From NCBI RefSeq assembly GCF_052060035.1, contig NZ_JBPOEA010000002.1:471992-535991 (forward strand): a stretch of DNA of 64,000 nt, read 5' to 3'. Within the stretch, counting starts at the first letter, position 1; each line of letters starts with the position of its first letter. Shown here in pieces: positions 43,744 to 52,563 of this stretch. The DNA is from Fodinibius sp052060035. Lineage in GTDB: Bacteria; Bacteroidota; Rhodothermia; Balneolales; Balneolaceae. The position numbers and the translations under genes were made by a program. The notes under the pieces were generated by a model that had not been told where the DNA came from, did not search any database, and was given only the letters and a program-made list of their open reading frames with translations.

Positions 43744-44454
43744 ATGAAAATTCTTTACGTTTTTCCTCATCCGGATGATGAGTCATTTGGACCTGCACCG
43801 GCCATCGCGGCACAACGCAGAAAAGGTCACGAAGTATATCTTTTTACCTTGACAAAGGGAGAGGCAACGAAGCAGCGATTTCGTTTGGGTATTACCAAAA
43901 AAGAGATGGGCGAAATCCGTTATAAAGAGATGCAATGCGTAGAAAAAGTGCTCGATTTGAACGGCATGACCGTTTTTGATCTTCCAGACAGTGGATTAAA
44001 AGAGATGGATCCTGCCGATATTGAAGAAGTGATACGAAAACAGGTTCAGAAAATTAAACCTGACGTTTTGGTTACTTATGCAGTTCATGGCATCAGCGGA
44101 TTCGACGATCATCTGGTAAGTCATGCGGTCGTAAAGAGTGTGTATTGTGATTTGAAACGAGAGGGCTTTGACTATCCCAAAAGACTGGCTTTTTTCACCC
44201 ATTACAGCGAAGATGTAGGAGAAGGGAAGTTTAACCTAACCTCATCAAAACAGGGCGACATTGATTGCTGGATTGAAGCTAATGAAGAAGACTATCAAAA
44301 GTTTTTATCAGCTCTTGATTGCTACGAAACGTATCAAAAGGTGATTGAAGATAGCAATGTAAAAGAAGAGGTAGGGTATCGGGTTCCCTTCGAAATTTTT
44401 CAAGAAGATTTTGACCCGCCGCTTACTGATTTAGGAGATCACTTAGATGCATAA
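43744..44454 (+). CDS. PIG-L/LmbE family deacetylase
   Basis: A 236-residue zinc deacetylase of N-acetylglucosamine-type substrates. HPDDES (residues 9-14) and GISGFDDHLVSHAVVKSV hold the metal ligands; FTLTKGEATKQRFRLG replaces the BshB1 motif. It may be a BshB2-like backup for bacillithiol synthesis or mycothiol-S-conjugate-amidase-like detoxification. The first deacetylase, bshB1, is 9 kb upstream. It is followed 26 bases later by the AI-2E transporter. Confidence 0.82.
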   Translation: MKILYVFPHPDDESFGPAPAIAAQRRKGHEVYLFTLTKGEATKQRFRLGITKKEMGEIRYKEMQCVEKVLDLNGMTVFDLPDSGLKEMDPADIEEVIRKQVQKIKPDVLVTYAVHGISGFDDHLVSHAVVKSVYCDLKREGFDYPKRLAFFTHYSEDVGEGKFNLTSSKQGDIDCWIEANEEDYQKFLSALDCYETYQKVIEDSNVKEEVGYRVPFEIFQEDFDPPLTDLGDHLDA

Positions 44455-44480
44455 TACTAATTGCTGATGTTAAGCGACTG

Positions 44481-45566
44481 ATGAAAAGAGATTTTCCAAT
44501 CTGGTTGAAAGGGACAACAATAGTACTTGGGATCATCTTGTTGTTCGTTGTTCTCTCATATGGAAAATTTATTTTAATGCCTCTCGCATTTGCGGCTCTT
44601 ATAGCTATGATGTTAGAGCCTATAAGTGCATGGCTGGAGCGTTATAAATTTAATCGTGTTCTGGCCATCATAACCAGTATTATATTAATCGCAGTGATCT
44701 TGGGCGGTATTATGTCGCTGCTTTCGATACAATTTATTCAGTTCGCCGATCGCCTTCCCGAAGCCAATGCCAAGCTACAGACATTGAGTAATGATCTGAT
44801 ACAGTTTTTTGAATCCACATTTAGTCTATCACCCGACCGGCAAGTACAATTTTTAGAACGGGGACTCGAAACGGCTATCAATAAAAGTGGAGAATATATC
44901 AGCACGGTATTGGGTGCTACAACAAGTGTGTTCACGACCGTAGGACTGTTACCATTTTTTGTGTTTTTCATGATGTATTACAAGAAAATGTATCGCACAT
45001 TTTTACACTCTGCTGTTGAGGGAAATAATGATGCCATTGATTCTGTAATTGACAACATCCAAAGTGTGACACAGAATTATATAGTAGGCATGATTACCGT
45101 AGTCACCATTTTGGCGATTTTAAATGTAATAGGATTATGGATTGTTGGCATCGATCATATACTATTTTTTGCGGCCTTTGCGGCAATTCTTGCAGTTATT
45201 CCATACATAGGAATTATCTTGGGAAGCCTTCCTGCCATTGTTTTTGCACTTTTATTCACTGACTCATTACTGAATCCTATAGGGGTGGTAGCAGTATTTG
45301 CTGTTGTTCAATTTTTGGAAGGAAATTTTATTACGCCCAATGTTATTGGTTCAAAAGTAAGTATTAATCCCTTCATGGCATTAATTGCGCTTATAATTGG
45401 GGGACAGCTGTGGGGTATTTCAGGGATGATACTTTTTGTACCGCTATTGGGAATTTTGAAATGTGTTTTTGATCAGGTTGATGGATTGAAACCATATGGG
45501 TATTTGCTGGGCAATCGCACTGAATATCAAACTGCTGAAATAAAAACGGAGAGCAAGGGCGATTAA
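44481..45566 (+). CDS. AI-2E family transporter
   Basis: A 361-residue inner-membrane protein of about eight segments. VLSYGKFILMPLAFAALIAMMLEPISAWLE, then a periplasmic stretch, then NYIVGMITVVTILAILNVIGLWIVG and the conserved late block EGNFITPNVIGSKVSINPFMALIALIIGG are family features. Members export AI-2 or act as Na+/H+ antiporters. It ends in a 4-base overlap with the convergent crtY gene. Confidence 0.9.
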   Translation: MKRDFPIWLKGTTIVLGIILLFVVLSYGKFILMPLAFAALIAMMLEPISAWLERYKFNRVLAIITSIILIAVILGGIMSLLSIQFIQFADRLPEANAKLQTLSNDLIQFFESTFSLSPDRQVQFLERGLETAINKSGEYISTVLGATTSVFTTVGLLPFFVFFMMYYKKMYRTFLHSAVEGNNDAIDSVIDNIQSVTQNYIVGMITVVTILAILNVIGLWIVGIDHILFFAAFAAILAVIPYIGIILGSLPAIVFALLFTDSLLNPIGVVAVFAVVQFLEGNFITPNVIGSKVSINPFMALIALIIGGQLWGISGMILFVPLLGILKCVFDQVDGLKPYGYLLGNRTEYQTAEIKTESKGD

Positions 45567-46726
45567 ATTTCTTTAAGTCGATTGGAGGTTTCCCAAATGG
45601 CTCTCAAGAAAGGGATATTGGGAACACTGCTCATTATTTTTAAATCGTTTTTTATAGAAGATTCCTCGGCAAGAAATTGGAACACCTTGTCCAGTGAATT
45701 ATTTTGAAATAGGTGATTAAAAACCCTCAATGCATCCTTGGGATGTCGATCAATGATTTGTAGCAGCCAGAGATCGTACGCTCGAAATCGCTTTCGGGAA
45801 ATAGGCTGAGGTCGAATTTCGCGAGAGGATAACAAATCCTTGACAATTGCGTCAGTTTGTTGTTGGATACGCTTGAATGTGTAACCGGTAGAAGGCTTGG
45901 TGACCCCTCCAACCGTACCGAGATTTAAAATATTTGGTTTATACCACGGTTTATGTGGGCGATCTGCCATCGGGATTTTTCCGAATTCCTTTCGTTCGAT
46001 AGTATAATCAACCGGTTTCAGATTAAATCGGTTATTTAAATATAAAGATATCTTCTCCTCGTATTTCTTTTTATCAAGCAATGTATCCGAAAAAATGGTG
46101 TATTCAATAAGCGCAGATGTTTGAGACCAGGGCAACAGATAGATGAAAGCTATGCCATCTTCAAACGTTTGGTCAAAATCCATTAAGGTAAAGACATCTT
46201 CATCAAAGACTGGTTTTGATGTGCTAATCTCCCAGCCTACGAAGTGTTGCAAAAGCGGATGTCGGGGCTGATCACCAGTATTATTCCATGGATCAAAACA
46301 ACTTTGAAAAATATACTCTGCTTTAAATGAGTCGGAATCCGTGTGCAGGATGGGATTTCTCTCGTTGAATGATAAGTCTGTAATTGAGCCTTCGAGCAGA
46401 TCGAAATTGGGATGATTTTTCAATTTGCTCAAAATATGTCTCCCAAAATCAATACTTCGCAGGCAGTAGTAAGTGTATGTATTTAGCAATTCGATAGTTC
46501 GGCTGTCAAAAGTATTTACCTCTGCTTTATTCCATTTCCGATAAATCAACTCAGCAAAGGGAGGATCAGTGGCATCCCAAAAACACCAGGTTTTATCATT
46601 AGTCGGGGTTAGCGATTGATCAATGATGAGCATATTTTTTTCTGACAACGGTGAATGCAGCATTTTCCAGGCAAGAGAGAGCCCTGATGCACCTGCACCT
46701 GCTATGATGTAGTCATACGACTGCAT
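45563..46726 (-). CDS. crtY: Lycopene cyclase (CrtY type)
   Basis: The FAD-dependent enzyme that cyclises both ends of lycopene to beta-carotene. DYIIAGAGASGLSLAWKML is the Rossmann start; NDKTWCFWDAT is the CrtY signature; GKIPMADRPH and LGTVGGVTKPSTGYTFKRIQ are the substrate-side motifs. At 387 residues it has the expected length. It is 12 bases behind tspO on the same strand, so the two are one transcript. Other carotenoid genes (crtB, crtI) are not in the window. Confidence 0.92.
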   Translation of the reverse strand: MQSYDYIIAGAGASGLSLAWKMLHSPLSEKNMLIIDQSLTPTNDKTWCFWDATDPPFAELIYRKWNKAEVNTFDSRTIELLNTYTYYCLRSIDFGRHILSKLKNHPNFDLLEGSITDLSFNERNPILHTDSDSFKAEYIFQSCFDPWNNTGDQPRHPLLQHFVGWEISTSKPVFDEDVFTLMDFDQTFEDGIAFIYLLPWSQTSALIEYTIFSDTLLDKKKYEEKISLYLNNRFNLKPVDYTIERKEFGKIPMADRPHKPWYKPNILNLGTVGGVTKPSTGYTFKRIQQQTDAIVKDLLSSREIRPQPISRKRFRAYDLWLLQIIDRHPKDALRVFNHLFQNNSLDKVFQFLAEESSIKNDLKIMSSVPNIPFLRAIWETSNRLKEI

Positions 46727-46738
46727 AAAATCCGGTGA

Positions 46739-47209
46739 TTAATTAAGTTGCCAGATTGCAAAATTCAGGGCTGAAGCATAACTAATCCAAAGTAAATAGG
46801 GTACAAGTAACAGCCCTGCCAGTTGGCTTTTTCTCCAGAAGAGAAGAAGGGTGAAAGCAATGGCTACCCAAAGGAGTAAAATTTCAGCCAAGCCCGTTGA
46901 AATATAGTGTTTCCCAAAAAATAGCCAAGACCATAATGCATTTAGGATGAGTTGCACAAAAAACCATTTGAATTCATAATCTAATAAGGAAACTGAATCC
47001 TTTCGCCAAACAAGCCAGGCTGACGTCCCCATCATTACATACAGGATTGGCCAAACGATAGGGAAAATCCAGTTTGGAGGTGTCCAACTTGGTTTTTGCA
47101 ATAGTTCGTACCACATACCGGGTTCAAATTGAGCTCCAAATACACCGGCTAAACTGCAAACTATAATCCAAACCGGCAACCCCGCAATTTTTTTGGTATC
47201 TATCGCCAT
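46739..47209 (-). CDS. tspO: TspO/MBR family protein
   Basis: A 156-residue five-helix membrane protein of the tryptophan-rich sensory protein family, which binds porphyrins and cholesterol-like lipids. QKPSWTPPNWIFPIVWPILYVMMGTSAW and WSWLFFGKH are conserved loops; the C-terminus YLLWISYASALNFAIWQLN completes the fold. In Rhodobacter, TspO adjusts pigment gene expression to oxygen and light. The co-transcription with crtY fits such a pigment role. Confidence 0.93.
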   Translation of the reverse strand: MAIDTKKIAGLPVWIIVCSLAGVFGAQFEPGMWYELLQKPSWTPPNWIFPIVWPILYVMMGTSAWLVWRKDSVSLLDYEFKWFFVQLILNALWSWLFFGKHYISTGLAEILLLWVAIAFTLLLFWRKSQLAGLLLVPYLLWISYASALNFAIWQLN

Positions 47210-47314
47210 AATTTAGAATTCCATCTTAAAAAATCATTGTATGTCATTGATATAAGTGATTATAACTAAAAATCGTTTACATGTTCTCTTTTATATAAAT
47301 CCTTTTTTCGTAAG

Positions 47315-47332
47315 TTATCATTATACTGATAA
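47315..47332. promoter_or_regulatory. Inverted repeat between tspO-crtY and a secreted-protein gene
   Basis: TTATCA-TTATAC-TGATAA, a perfect 6-bp inverted repeat with a 6-base spacer, 29 bases before ATG 47362 in a divergent promoter region. It could be an operator for either direction. Confidence 0.35.
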
Positions 47333-47361
47333 TTGATTAAAACCTAATCAGATAATATTCA

Positions 47362-48006
47362 ATGTGGAGTAATAGGCGAATAAAATTACATATTATATGG
47401 ATTCTTCCTTTCTGTTTGCTCTTAAGCAGTGAGTCATTCGCTTTTGGTGCAAAGAATGCCAAAAGTAACACGGGAAAACTGTTTATTACTGTTGGTGATC
47501 AAACTTTTTTTGAAAAGAGCATCTTCGCATATGATTCACTTCGATTAACTGAGCAAAAAGTGGAAGAGTGGATTGAAATCCGAATAGAAGTTGCTAAGCT
47601 GCAGAATAAGATGAAAGCGAATGCCTCGGAGTTCGATAATGTGGTTGCTGCTTTTTATAAAGAGCGAAAAGGGTTGTTAGCATCTTCGGGATGGACGGTT
47701 CAGGAATTCGATCAGGTAAAAGAACGCATACACGCGGCTATTTCTGCGATGGATATTTCGGAAGATCTGCAAGCAAGTAAAGCTGATCATCAGAAAGAGA
47801 TTAAAGAGATAAAAGCCAATACGTTTTATACAGATCAACAGAAAGAAGAGCTGATTAATGCGATAAATGAGATGCGTAATCAGCAAAGGGAGCAGTTTGT
47901 AGAACCCACGAAAAAAGATTGGCCGGCCGTACGTCCGTACAAAGATATTCTTGAGGAAATGACTGACTGGATTGCCGGAAATATTCCCAATCCACCTAAT
48001 CTTTGA
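47362..48006 (+). CDS. Secreted coiled-coil protein of unknown function
   Basis: A 214-residue protein with a signal peptide (ends SFAFGAKNA). The mature part is mostly charged helix (LRLTEQKVEEWIEIRIEVAKLQNKMKANASEFDNVVAAFYKERKGLLASSGW...), with a short C-terminal segment rich in proline (IAGNIPNPPNL). No family recognised; it reads like a periplasmic helical chaperone-like or stress protein. It is divergent from tspO and upstream of katG but with 200 bases between. Confidence 0.6.
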   Translation: MWSNRRIKLHIIWILPFCLLLSSESFAFGAKNAKSNTGKLFITVGDQTFFEKSIFAYDSLRLTEQKVEEWIEIRIEVAKLQNKMKANASEFDNVVAAFYKERKGLLASSGWTVQEFDQVKERIHAAISAMDISEDLQASKADHQKEIKEIKANTFYTDQQKEELINAINEMRNQQREQFVEPTKKDWPAVRPYKDILEEMTDWIAGNIPNPPNL

Positions 48007-48206
48007 GTTAGAAGAATGAGTTGAGTATTTAGTTTGAATATGGGTTCACCAGTAGAATCTTTTTCAGGAGTAAATTTTATTTCTGATGTCTCATAGTTAA
48101 GCCTAATATTCGTAATAGTATTTTTCTATCAGAAAACAATTTATATGAATGAATGATTTAGTTAGATTAATACTGATTAATAAGAAATTGTAAAACCAAG
48201 CCTCGT

Positions 48207-50432
48207 ATGAATAAAGATAAAGATCAGAAAACATCAAGTAGTAACGAAAGTAAATGCCCTTTTCATAATGGGGGATCAAATGAAACTGCTGCCAGTGGTA
48301 CAAAGCTCGATAAATGGTGGCCCGAACGATTAAATGTGGATATGCTTCGCCAGCATTCGTCCAAGGGTAAACCAATGGATGAGGATTTTGACTATGCGGA
48401 AGAATTTCAAAAGCTCGATTTCGAAACTGTGAAACAAGATCTTCATGATTTGATGACCGATTCCAAAGAGTGGTGGCCCGCAGATTGGGGACATTATGGA
48501 GGTCTCTTCATCAGGATGTCGTGGCATGCTGCCGGTACGTACCGTGTTTCTGATGGTCGTGGTGGAGCTGCTGGTGGTCAGCAACGTTTCGCACCTCTGA
48601 ACAGCTGGCCGGATAATGCTAACTTAGACAAAGCGCGTCGTTTGCTTTGGCCTATTAAGAAAAAGTATGGTCGTAAATTATCATGGGCCGACTTGTTAGT
48701 ACTGGCTGGTAATGTTGCGATGGAATCAATGGGTTTTGAAACCTTTGGCTTTGCAGGTGGACGTGAAGACGACTGGGAGCCCGATACTTCTGTAAACTGG
48801 GGTTCCGAAGAAGAATGGCTGGATGATGAGCGTCACGATGAAGAAGGTAATCTCAAGGGTCCACTTGCTGCCGATCATATGGGCTTAATCTATGTTAATC
48901 CTGAGGGACCGAACGGAGAACCGGATCCTGAAAAATCAGCCCATTTCATTAGACAATCATTTTCACGAATGGCAATGAACGATGAAGAAACTGTTGCGCT
49001 TATTGCCGGCGGACACACTTTTGGTAAGACCCACGGGGCGGGACCATTAGAACATAAAGGCCCGGAACCTGAAGCGGCTGATATTGAAGAGCAAGGCTTC
49101 GGCTGGATCAGTGATTATGGCTCAGGAAAAGCCGGTGATACAATCACCGACGGTGAAGAAGGTGCCTGGACGAATGATCCTACCCAATGGGACATGGGCT
49201 TTTTTGAGAATCTCTTTGAATATGAGTGGGAGTTAACGAAAAGTCCTGCCGGATCTTATCAATGGCAGCCAAAAGATGGAGCCGGGGACGGTATGGTACC
49301 CGATGCTCACGATCCGAATAAGAAAAATGCTCCGATGATGCTTACTACGGATCTCGCATTGAAAGTAGATCCTGAGTACAGAAAAATTTCCAAGCGATTC
49401 TATGAAAATCCTGAAGAATTTGCGGATGCTTATGCACGAGCTTGGTTCAAACTTATCCACCGTGATATGGGCCCCAAGTCTCGTTATCTGGGACCTGAAG
49501 TTCCCGAAGAAGACCTGATTTGGCAAGATCCTATCCCCGAAGTTGATTATGAACTGATCGACGAAAAGGATATCGAAGAACTCAAAGGTAAGATCTTAGG
49601 TACCGATCTGTCTGTATCGGAGTTGGTTAAAACAGCTTGGGCTTCGGCTTCAACCTACCGCGATTCCGACAAGCGAGGCGGTGCCAACGGTGCCCGTGTG
49701 CGACTTGCTCCACAAAAAGATTGGGAAGTGAATAATCCTGAACAGTTAGCTAAGGCGCTTAAAGTGCTTGAAGGCATTCAGAAGGAATTCAACAATGCTC
49801 AATCGGGTAACAAGCGCGTTTCTCTTGCGGATCTAATCGTTCTCGGCGGTGCTGCTGCAGTTGAAAAAGCGGCGAAAGATGCCGGCCATGAAATAGAAGT
49901 ACCCTTTACTCCGGGACGTAATGATGCTACGGCAGAACAGACGGATGAGGACTCATTCGAGTGGCTTAAGCCTAATGCTGATGGTTTCCGCAACTATTAT
50001 AATTCTGAGTGCAATGCAAAGCCAGAAGAAATGTTGGTTGACAAGGCGCAATTGTTGTCGCTCACACCACCTGAAATGACGGTACTGGTTGGTGGTATGC
50101 GTACGTTAAATACCAATTACGACGATTCCGATTACGGGGTCTTTACCGACCAGCCAGAAACGTTGACCAACGATTTCTTTGTGAATCTTCTTGATATGGA
50201 TTACGAATGGAAGGCAACTTCGGATGACGAACTATTCTTTGAAGGCCAAGATCGTAAGACCGGTGACGTCAAGTGGAGGGCCACTCGTGTTGACTTAATC
50301 TTTGGTTCACATTCTGAGTTGCGTGCTCTTTCTGAATCCTACGCGGCCGATGATGCAGAAGAGAAGTTTGTTAAGGACTTCGTTGATGCATGGACTAAAG
50401 TGATGCAACTGGATCGCTTTGATCTGGACTAA
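48207..50432 (+). CDS. katG: Catalase-peroxidase
   Basis: Bifunctional haem catalase/peroxidase of 741 residues. Distal R103, W106 and H107 are in FIRMSWHAAGTYR; the proximal haem ligand is H270 in GGHTFGKTHG. Y229 and M255 of the Met-Tyr-Trp crosslink (with W106) needed for catalase activity are all present. A second peroxidase-like half follows as usual (TAWASASTYRDSDKRGGANGARVRLAPQ). No signal peptide. The 5' flank holds the tandem words GATTAATACT-GATTAATA, but no clear OxyR or PerR box. Confidence 0.98.
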   Translation: MNKDKDQKTSSSNESKCPFHNGGSNETAASGTKLDKWWPERLNVDMLRQHSSKGKPMDEDFDYAEEFQKLDFETVKQDLHDLMTDSKEWWPADWGHYGGLFIRMSWHAAGTYRVSDGRGGAAGGQQRFAPLNSWPDNANLDKARRLLWPIKKKYGRKLSWADLLVLAGNVAMESMGFETFGFAGGREDDWEPDTSVNWGSEEEWLDDERHDEEGNLKGPLAADHMGLIYVNPEGPNGEPDPEKSAHFIRQSFSRMAMNDEETVALIAGGHTFGKTHGAGPLEHKGPEPEAADIEEQGFGWISDYGSGKAGDTITDGEEGAWTNDPTQWDMGFFENLFEYEWELTKSPAGSYQWQPKDGAGDGMVPDAHDPNKKNAPMMLTTDLALKVDPEYRKISKRFYENPEEFADAYARAWFKLIHRDMGPKSRYLGPEVPEEDLIWQDPIPEVDYELIDEKDIEELKGKILGTDLSVSELVKTAWASASTYRDSDKRGGANGARVRLAPQKDWEVNNPEQLAKALKVLEGIQKEFNNAQSGNKRVSLADLIVLGGAAAVEKAAKDAGHEIEVPFTPGRNDATAEQTDEDSFEWLKPNADGFRNYYNSECNAKPEEMLVDKAQLLSLTPPEMTVLVGGMRTLNTNYDDSDYGVFTDQPETLTNDFFVNLLDMDYEWKATSDDELFFEGQDRKTGDVKWRATRVDLIFGSHSELRALSESYAADDAEEKFVKDFVDAWTKVMQLDRFDLD

Positions 50433-50506
50433 ACTCATCTGTAATGCAATAGTTCTTTAATAGAACCATGCATTGCAAAATGTGGTGTACATTTTAGCTA
50501 ACCTTT

Positions 50507-50539
50507 AAATGGGAGTCTGTTATCAGGCTCCCATTTTTT
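50507..50539 (+). terminator. Rho-independent terminator of katG
   Basis: AAATGGGAGTCTG pairs along its full length (one G-U) with CAGGCTCCCATTT over a 4-base loop, then a T run. A second hairpin without T tract (AATGCA...TGCATT) sits just before it. Confidence 0.88.
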
Positions 50540-50596
50540 ATTAATGATTTTGATATTTGGCTATATGAAAAGTAATAAAATTCTTGTAGGAAGATG

Positions 50597-51166
50597 CTAT
50601 TCTTCAGAAATAGCAGAGTTTTTGTGAGTAGAATATCGAAACAACAAGGCCGACGCCACAAATAGTATAATGAAGAATCCATTGACGCCAATTATATGAA
50701 ACACCGTGCTGGGTGGTGACTGGTAAAAACCACCGATTAAAGCAACTGCAGCTACTAACACCTGAGCGAGAGCCATTACTAACATTGTTTGTGTCATTCC
50801 CTCTGGTTTAAAGCGTGCAATAAAAGCACCGATGATTCCAACAAAAATCACCCCAAAATACAACAGATTGATGGGATTGTCCTCGGAACCAATAATGCCC
50901 ACAGCACCGTTTACCCAGATGAGGAATAATCCAGTGAAGAGCGCAAATCCGATAGCCACACTGTAGGCAGTTTTATCCGAATTTCTTGTTATCAGTTTAT
51001 ATGTAAGGCCAGTGGCAAAGAGGAGCGTGCTGGCAATGACAAAATCAGAGAGTGTCCATACAACTTTATCAGTGAATTGCATTGCAGTTAGTGGGATCAT
51101 TAATAAAAGCCCTATTACGACGCCCAATAAGGCAATGAATTGATAAAATGTGTGATTTTTACTCAT
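50597..51166 (-). CDS. Six-TM membrane protein of the winged-helix cluster
   Basis: A 189-residue integral membrane protein with about six helices (FYQFIALLGVVIGLLLMIPL, ..., GVNGFFIILFVASALLFRY). No motif identifies it. It is the last gene of the cluster and has its own promoter region with the inverted repeat TACTTT-N7-AAAGTA 29 bases before its start. The same repeat lies at the head of the cluster, so the winged-helix protein is the likely regulator. Confidence 0.65.
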   Translation of the reverse strand: MSKNHTFYQFIALLGVVIGLLLMIPLTAMQFTDKVVWTLSDFVIASTLLFATGLTYKLITRNSDKTAYSVAIGFALFTGLFLIWVNGAVGIIGSEDNPINLLYFGVIFVGIIGAFIARFKPEGMTQTMLVMALAQVLVAAVALIGGFYQSPPSTVFHIIGVNGFFIILFVASALLFRYSTHKNSAISEE

Positions 51167-51194
51167 GGTGAGTTATTTAGTTGTTATTGGAAAG

Positions 51195-51213
51195 TACTTT
51201 TATTTACAAAGTA
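51195..51213. promoter_or_regulatory. Inverted repeat, candidate operator 1 of the winged-helix cluster
   Basis: TACTTT-TATTTAC-AAAGTA: perfect 6-bp arms with a 7-base spacer, 29 bases before the 189-residue membrane protein gene (- strand). Matches the element at 52387-52403. Confidence 0.5.
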
Positions 51214-51245
51214 AAAAGGCAAAAAAAACGGTCTGTTTTATAAAA

Positions 51246-51440
51246 TTATGTGTGCTTTGATCCAAGTCTGTATCGGGTGATAAAATACCATCCGGCACCG
51301 GTTACAATCAACAATAATGGAATTGCGCCCGGCTCACTTTCTACAATTGTCATAAATACCAGAAGCGCGATTCCAATTATGATAGTCAATACCGATAGCA
51401 GTGAGTACAACCTTATTTTATCAACCTTATTTTTCTTCAT
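51246..51440 (-). CDS. Small two-TM membrane protein
   Basis: A 64-residue protein with two hydrophobic segments (LYSLLSVLTIIIGIALLVFMTIV and GAIPLLLIVTGAGWYFI) and a basic tail. It begins 12 bases after the winged-helix gene. It is probably real because of its spacing in the cluster; no family recognised. Confidence 0.5.
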   Translation of the reverse strand: MKKNKVDKIRLYSLLSVLTIIIGIALLVFMTIVESEPGAIPLLLIVTGAGWYFITRYRLGSKHT

Positions 51441-51452
51441 AATTACGATTTG

Positions 51453-51752
51453 TTATTTCTGCGATTGAATAATTTTTTCCAACACATTAAGATGCTCCTC
51501 AAATGCCTTTTTCCCCTCTTCGGTCATGTAGTATGTAGTGTGGGGTTTATTATCGATAAAGGTTTTTTCAACTTCGACAAAACCTTCTTTTTCTAATTTT
51601 TTTATATGTGTTGCCAGGTTGCCATCTGTTACATCCAGAACATCCTTTAATGACGTGAAATCGAGGCCATCATTCACTGCTAACACCGCCATAATTCCAA
51701 GTCGTACTCGACTTTCGAATGCTTTATGTAAATCATCGATAGATACTTTCAT
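51453..51752 (-). CDS. Winged-helix transcriptional regulator (ArsR/MarR-like, HTH_34 type)
   Basis: A 99-residue single-domain winged helix: SRVRLGIMAVLAVNDGLDFTSLKDVLDVTDGNLATHIKKLEKEGFVEVEKTFIDNKPHTTYYMTEEGKKAFEEH has the recognition helix (TDGNLATHIKKLEKEG) and a wing with TYYMTEEGKKAF. Members are small repressors next to membrane proteins they control. It lies 12 bases behind the 204-residue membrane gene. Two matching inverted repeats, at the heads of that gene and of the 189-residue gene, are candidate binding sites. Confidence 0.82.
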   Translation of the reverse strand: MKVSIDDLHKAFESRVRLGIMAVLAVNDGLDFTSLKDVLDVTDGNLATHIKKLEKEGFVEVEKTFIDNKPHTTYYMTEEGKKAFEEHLNVLEKIIQSQK

Positions 51753-51764
51753 GGGTAGATTCTC

Positions 51765-52379
51765 TTACCGCTCGTACTTCAAATGCATGTAAATTCCATA
51801 GCCGATATGGACTACTCCGAATCCCACGGCCCATAGAAGCAAACCGTATTCAATAAATCCAGTGCCAATTAATCCCAAGGCCATCTGTATCAATCCCAAA
51901 AATTTTAAATCATCAAAAGTAAACTTGCTGGCGCTATATAGAGCAAGTCCATAGAACAGTAAGGTAGATGGGACGATTAATCCTATAAGATTTTTTGAAA
52001 GTAATAGTAATATGAAAATACCACCCGCAGACAAGGGGATGGCCATTGTAGCTATCATTCGTTTGGATGTACTGTTCCAGGCACTTTCATTCCTTTTTTG
52101 AGCTTTTTTCCAGGAAAGAAAAATGGCCGTTCCAATTGCCAGAAGTAACACGGAAATAGCTAAAAATATGATCGCTGACAAGCTTGAGGAATCGAAGGAA
52201 CTATAGCTAATCTCATCAGGATTAAAGTTGAAGTGGCTATACGCAATATAGGCTCCCGCTAATGCATAAATCCCAGCCATTACACCTGCCAAGCCTGATA
52301 ACGATAAAAATTTGGAAGACCGCTCCATCATGGAGCGAATCTCAGTTAAATCTTGAATGTAATCCTGTTCCTCTTTCAT
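51765..52379 (-). CDS. Membrane protein upstream of the winged-helix gene
   Basis: A 204-residue protein with a cytoplasmic N-terminal helix (MKEEQDYIQDLTEIRSMMERSSKF) and six membrane segments (SLSGLAGVMAGIYALAGAYI, ...). Such proteins are regularly paired with the winged-helix regulator family in Bacteroidota and relatives, but the function is not known. It is the first gene of the cluster and its ribosome-binding region overlaps an inverted repeat. Confidence 0.7.
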   Translation of the reverse strand: MKEEQDYIQDLTEIRSMMERSSKFLSLSGLAGVMAGIYALAGAYIAYSHFNFNPDEISYSSFDSSSLSAIIFLAISVLLLAIGTAIFLSWKKAQKRNESAWNSTSKRMIATMAIPLSAGGIFILLLLSKNLIGLIVPSTLLFYGLALYSASKFTFDDLKFLGLIQMALGLIGTGFIEYGLLLWAVGFGVVHIGYGIYMHLKYER

Positions 52380-52386
52380 ACAAAGT

Positions 52387-52403
52387 ACTTTTTATTTCAA
52401 AGT
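52387..52403. promoter_or_regulatory. Inverted repeat, candidate operator 2 of the winged-helix cluster
   Basis: ACTTT-TTATTTC-AAAGT: perfect 5-bp arms with a 7-base spacer, centred 16 bases before the ATG of the 204-residue membrane gene (- strand), where a bound repressor would block the ribosome site. Confidence 0.5.
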
Positions 52404-52563
52404 TAATACCAAAAATACTCTGTTACAATAGCTTCTTAAATTTAATTTACTATTTGAGGTTTGTCCAATGGAATAGGTTTAAGCTCTCACATAACTTCCA
52501 ATGATATCAGGATACCAAATACTGATTTGTCAAAGATTAAAACGAGCTGAAAAAGCGTATTTC

